Source: Enterovibrio paralichthyis
GTDB lineage: Bacteria; Pseudomonadota; Gammaproteobacteria; Enterobacterales; Vibrionaceae
Direction of reading: 5' to 3'
NCBI RefSeq assembly: GCF_019209835.1
Contig: NZ_JAHUTS010000005.1
Coordinates: 1 to 64,000, forward strand
Length of the DNA: 64,000 bases
Shown here piece by piece: positions 61,056-64,000 of this stretch (positions are counted from its first letter, which is position 1; the number at the start of each line of letters is the position of its first letter). The position numbers were made by a program, and so were the translations under genes. Under the pieces are notes generated by a model. It searched no databases, had not been told where the DNA came from, and saw only the letters and a list, made by a program, of their open reading frames with translations.

Positions 61056-61550
61056 CTAGTCGCTATCCTCAGTTGCGGCATTTATCACCGCAATATCGCT
61101 GGCCGGCGCGCCAAGTATGCGAAGAAGTTTAGGGGCAATGCCTGCATCCTGCTCCATTTTTTGCGAGATCCGTCGTGCTACAAGGCCGCCAACCACCCCG
61201 GCCAGCAGCGCGGTTAATATAATAACACCCTCACCGGCTGACATCAGGGATGCCAAAAACTGTCCCAGCAGCGCGCCACCCATGGCAAACAGCAGTGGCA
61301 AGATATAAACCACCACTGCAGATTTCACGATAGTGCGCTCTTCCAGACCTATTTCTATCAAGGTGCCGGCGGCAACGTTTTTGTTCGTCGGGACACGAAT
61401 GTCGAGCACTTTACCGGGAAGGGCATTGCTGACTACGCCGGTACCACAGTGGCTTTTGGAGGCACAGTTGCCACAACTGGTTTTCTGCTGGCAGCGAACG
61501 GTCAGAAACCCCTTTCCACTGCCAGTCACTTCAGCCAATGCAGTGATCAT
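61056..61550 (-). CDS. rseC: SoxR-reducing/RseC family membrane protein
   Basis: Inner-membrane protein of 164 residues. The N-terminal part has a Cys-rich motif C-Q-Q-K-T-S-C-G-N-C (around residues 20-29) and another Cys later, and two transmembrane helices occupy about residues 77-120. E. coli RseC works with the Rsx complex to reset SoxR and modestly affects sigma-E. It overlaps rseB by 4 bases and is the last gene of the rpoE operon. Confidence 0.92.
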   Translation of the reverse strand: MITALAEVTGSGKGFLTVRCQQKTSCGNCASKSHCGTGVVSNALPGKVLDIRVPTNKNVAAGTLIEIGLEERTIVKSAVVVYILPLLFAMGGALLGQFLASLMSAGEGVIILTALLAGVVGGLVARRISQKMEQDAGIAPKLLRILGAPASDIAVINAATEDSD

Positions 61551-62521
61551 GGCGCAGCATCACCGGTTTTAACCGGTGCGGTAATACGCACGGATTCAGC
61601 CACTTTCTTCGCGGTATCAGGTGGAATATCACCTACCACTGTGATTTCTGCATTGCCGGAAACATGGCTGTGCAGCGTCCGGCGCCCTTTACGCACTAGC
61701 TGTTCACGAACTGAAAGGTCATCAGCTTGTGACAGATACACAGAGAAACTGAACAAGCCATCGCTGAACATCTGGCTTTCGACTGGGCGCTCAGTGATCA
61801 TCAGGCGGTGGCGGTTGCTATAAATGGGTGTGAAGCCTTCCGGCATGGACGTTACTTTCCAGCCAAGGCCGGAGTCTTCTTGTTTCGGCAACTGCACCAC
61901 GGGCGGCAATTCAACCGTCGCCAGCTGACGCATCAATTCTTCTACCTGTGGCGACTCCACCAGCGACAGTGCGCGGTATTGCTCAATCGGATCGCCATCG
62001 CGGTCTAACAGATCGGCACGGACCAGCAGCTTGGTTTTCTGATCAATCCACAGTACATAGGCGTATCGTGCACCGTCTTTGGGTGACACACGCACCACTT
62101 CACAAGGCAACCCGGCTTCGCGGGCACGTCCGAGTGAAACAAAGTCGTACATGGTGGCAAGGTGGTCAATATCTGCCTGCATGATAGTTGGCAGCGGCGC
62201 AACCATCTGGGTGCTTTGGATAGTGAAAGGATCGATACCTGGCTCGAAGTAGCTCACCTCATCCCCGCGGCGAATGGCTTCACGCAGCGGACCACTGAGG
62301 TAGGCAAAATGGCCAAAGGACTCGCCATCCACCGTTGCATGACGATAACGCAACGGCTCAATGCTGTTTTTGCGGACCAGAATGTAGGAAAGCTCGTAGT
62401 TCAGTTGTTCGGTTGCCTGGTCCATCTGATGCAGCAATGCCTCGGCGGGATTTTCCTCCACCGAGGCATTGGCAAGCAGACTGACCAGTGACAAAGCACC
62501 GATCAGAAGATGTTTCATCAA
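61547..62521 (-). CDS. rseB: Sigma-E regulatory protein RseB
   Basis: Periplasmic protein of 324 residues with a signal peptide (cleavage near residue 19-20). It binds the periplasmic part of RseA and shields it from DegS until lipoproteins or LPS intermediates release it. It has the MucB/RseB N-terminal lipid-pocket domain and the smaller C-terminal RseA-binding domain. It overlaps rseA and rseC by 4 bases each. Confidence 0.95.
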   Translation of the reverse strand: MMKHLLIGALSLVSLLANASVEENPAEALLHQMDQATEQLNYELSYILVRKNSIEPLRYRHATVDGESFGHFAYLSGPLREAIRRGDEVSYFEPGIDPFTIQSTQMVAPLPTIMQADIDHLATMYDFVSLGRAREAGLPCEVVRVSPKDGARYAYVLWIDQKTKLLVRADLLDRDGDPIEQYRALSLVESPQVEELMRQLATVELPPVVQLPKQEDSGLGWKVTSMPEGFTPIYSNRHRLMITERPVESQMFSDGLFSFSVYLSQADDLSVREQLVRKGRRTLHSHVSGNAEITVVGDIPPDTAKKVAESVRITAPVKTGDAAP

Positions 62522-63144
62522 TCTTTTACGCTCGTTTCTGCAGGTAACTCATTGTTGTGATTCATTTCATCAGCATTAAGTCGTAACTGCAACTCGTAGT
62601 CCTGGAACATCGCGTTCACGCGACGGCGTTGCTCCATCAACTCAGCTTCATTCGGGGTGTTTGTTTTCAGCGATTCACGGCTGAGGCTTACCGGCTCTGC
62701 TGAGCCCGACAGCGGAATAGTCTGTAGCACTGGAGGCTGGGAAGCTGCCAATGCAGGATCGCTCTGCTCGCCACCATTGTATTGCTGGACACCAACGATC
62801 ACTGCCAGTGAAACCGCAGCCGCCATACCAACCTGTGTCAATTGTTGCAACCAGACTGGCATGCTCCTTCTCGCCGTTTGTGGCGTAGGCTGAGCCTCCT
62901 GCATAGGTACCACGTTTGGCGCAGGCGTCACGCTGTGCGCCGGTTCATTCTCCAGCGCGGCTGCGACACTTGCCGCAATATCCCAGCTTGGATTTTGGGG
63001 CGCATCGCCTCGCATTACATCACGGGTGACAGCAAAGCTCTTCCATGCTTGCTGTGCGGACAGATCACTCTCCAGCTCATCAAGTAGCCGTGGATCTATC
63101 TCATCACCATCAAATAATGCAGAAAGGTTTTCTTTTTCAGCCAT
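62518..63144 (-). CDS. rseA: Anti-sigma-E factor RseA
   Basis: Membrane-spanning antagonist of RpoE. It has 208 residues. The N-terminal cytoplasmic domain begins K-E-N-L-S-A-L-F-D-G-D and ends near residue 90; a single transmembrane helix (about residues 103-120) and a periplasmic domain follow. The periplasmic C-terminus ends V-K-D and so differs from the Y-x-F-type residues that activate DegS elsewhere. It follows rpoE by 30 bases. Confidence 0.94.
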   Translation of the reverse strand: MAEKENLSALFDGDEIDPRLLDELESDLSAQQAWKSFAVTRDVMRGDAPQNPSWDIAASVAAALENEPAHSVTPAPNVVPMQEAQPTPQTARRSMPVWLQQLTQVGMAAAVSLAVIVGVQQYNGGEQSDPALAASQPPVLQTIPLSGSAEPVSLSRESLKTNTPNEAELMEQRRRVNAMFQDYELQLRLNADEMNHNNELPAETSVKD

Positions 63145-63174
63145 TTATTTCACCGTTATAAACAGGTAACACTG

Positions 63175-63753
63175 TTAAGGGTTCATCAAAGGACGAACAC
63201 GCTTGTCTACCGCTTCCCTGGCACGAAAGATACGCGAACGCACCGTTCCAACCGGGCAGTCCATCACTTCTGCGATCTCTTCATAACTCAAGCCATCGAT
63301 CTCACGCAGGGTGATTGCCGTTTTCAAATCATCAGGCAATGCCTCGATAGTGTTGAAAACGACCTCTTTCAACTGTTCTGACAACATTAGGTTCTCAGGG
63401 TTCGATATTTCTTTCAGCGCACCGCCATTTTCGTAATTTTCCGCTTCTTCTGCGTCAATATCACTGGAAGGCGGGCGGCGTCCCTGTGCAACCAGATAGT
63501 TCTTCGCCGTATTCACGGCAATGCGGTACAACCAGGTGTAAAACGCACTCTCGCCACGAAAACCGGGCAAAGCACGGTACGCTTTGATAAACGCTTCCTG
63601 GGCCACATCCGGCACGTCACCACTGTTGCTGACGTAGCGGGAAATCAGGTTGCAAACCTTATTTTGATACTTCACTACCAGCAGGTTAAAAGCCTGCTTG
63701 TCGCCATTTTGTACGCGTTCTATTAAGGCTTGATCAGTTAACTGCTCGCTCAT
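63175..63753 (-). CDS. rpoE: RNA polymerase sigma-E factor RpoE
   Basis: Extracytoplasmic-function sigma factor that directs the envelope-stress response. It has 192 residues. Region 2 contains D-V-A-Q-E-A-F-I-K-A-Y and Y-T-W-L-Y-R-I-A-V-N-T-A-K-N, and region 4 contains L-S-Y-E-E-I-A-E-V-M-D-C-P-V-G-T-V. AAGGAG precedes the ATG. First gene of rpoE-rseA-rseB-rseC, with a candidate sigma-E promoter about 170 bases upstream. Confidence 0.97.
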   Translation of the reverse strand: MSEQLTDQALIERVQNGDKQAFNLLVVKYQNKVCNLISRYVSNSGDVPDVAQEAFIKAYRALPGFRGESAFYTWLYRIAVNTAKNYLVAQGRRPPSSDIDAEEAENYENGGALKEISNPENLMLSEQLKEVVFNTIEALPDDLKTAITLREIDGLSYEEIAEVMDCPVGTVRSRIFRAREAVDKRVRPLMNP

Positions 63754-63918
63754 TCGAGCGCCTTCTCCTTATTATTGATACCTTCCTGCTGAGTCTGCCC
63801 TGCCATATTCTGTGCAAGGTCAGCGTCTTGTCAGCAGTCGGTATTTCTTTTCGCTCGTCGCCACTGTTGTTGCCGGGCTTGCCACACGATTGCAAGCACT
63901 GATTGAGTGAGCAAAGTG

Positions 63919-63946
63919 TATGAGTAGATTGTGAAAAGAAAGTTCC
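63919..63946 (-). promoter_or_regulatory. Candidate sigma-E autoregulatory promoter of rpoE
   Basis: On the minus strand, GGAACTT (63940-63946), a 16-base spacer and TCATA (63919-63923). The -35 fits the sigma-E consensus exactly and the -10 fits TCAAA at four of five bases. It lies about 165 bases upstream of the rpoE ATG, as expected for a self-activated promoter. Confidence 0.7.
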
Positions 63947-64000
63947 CCTAACGGTACGGAATCGTCAATAGTTCCGATCCCGCTCGCAAAGTCTAACAGA

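Noticed and set aside
1..64000. CRISPR array, prophage or insertion sequence
   Set aside because: No regularly spaced repeat array, cas gene, phage structural gene, integrase or transposase was found.

Overview
The window reads as a chromosomal stretch from a marine gammaproteobacterium of the Vibrionaceae, or a close relative. The main evidence is gene order: oadGAB beside a tRNA-Arg/tRNA-Ser array, then csrA, alaS, recX, recA, pncC, mutS, rpoS, nlpD, pcm, surE, truD, ispF, ispD and ftsB. A second conserved run is eno, pyrG, mazG, relA, rlmD and barA, and a third is acpS, pdxJ, recO, era, rnc, lepB, lepA, rseC, rseB, rseA and rpoE. Base composition looks near 50% G+C by eye (not computed), which fits Salinivibrio, Grimontia, Enterovibrio or Photobacterium better than a typical low-GC Vibrio; the genus is not settled.

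Layout. 1-10.7 kb (minus strand): a lipoprotein lytic-transglycosylase-like gene, gshA, a large M16 metalloprotease, yqaA, yqaB, a quinone-oxidoreductase-like gene and the sodium-pump oxaloacetate decarboxylase operon oadGAB. 11.0-11.9 kb: seven tRNA genes (five Arg-ACG, two Ser-GCT) behind one strong promoter. 12.1-12.4 kb: a 268-bp folded element bounded by inverted repeats. 12.4-17.4 kb: csrA, alaS, recX and a LexA-controlled recA. 17.4-20.6 kb: pncC diverging from mutS. 20.7-26.6 kb: rpoS back to ftsB, mostly overlapping genes. 26.8-36.6 kb: a YbaK-like gene, argO/argP, a SIMPL-domain gene, serA, rpiA, the ygfA-6S RNA-zapA unit, ygfB, ubiH and ubiI. 36.8-44.5 kb: eno, pyrG, mazG, relA and rlmD. 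44.7-47.4 kb: barA.

47.7-54.7 kb is the accessory highlight: eight plus-strand genes resembling the biosynthetic core of an aryl polyene pathway. They encode a ketosynthase-like chain-length factor without an active Cys, an acyl carrier protein, an acyl-activating enzyme, two hotdog dehydratases, an MIO aromatic ammonia-lyase, a ketosynthase with an intact catalytic triad and a ketoreductase. A plausible route (inference) is: amino acid to aryl-acrylate (lyase), activation and loading on the ACP, then repeated condensation, reduction and dehydration to a conjugated aryl polyene. No exporter, acyltransferase, methyltransferase or thioesterase is adjacent, so the unit is either minimal, split, or makes a different product. 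It sits between two housekeeping blocks, next to the convergent acpS, whose enzyme class converts apo-ACP to holo-ACP.

54.8-64.0 kb (minus strand): acpS-pdxJ-recO-era-rnc, lepB-lepA, and rseC-rseB-rseA-rpoE with a candidate sigma-E autoregulatory promoter at the edge. Regulatory themes in the window are post-transcriptional control (csrA, with barA as likely upstream sensor), stress sigma factors (rpoS, rpoE), the stringent response (relA), SOS control of recA and 6S RNA. Three intergenic inverted-repeat elements (268, 48 and 66 bp) share related ends and look like one dispersed family.
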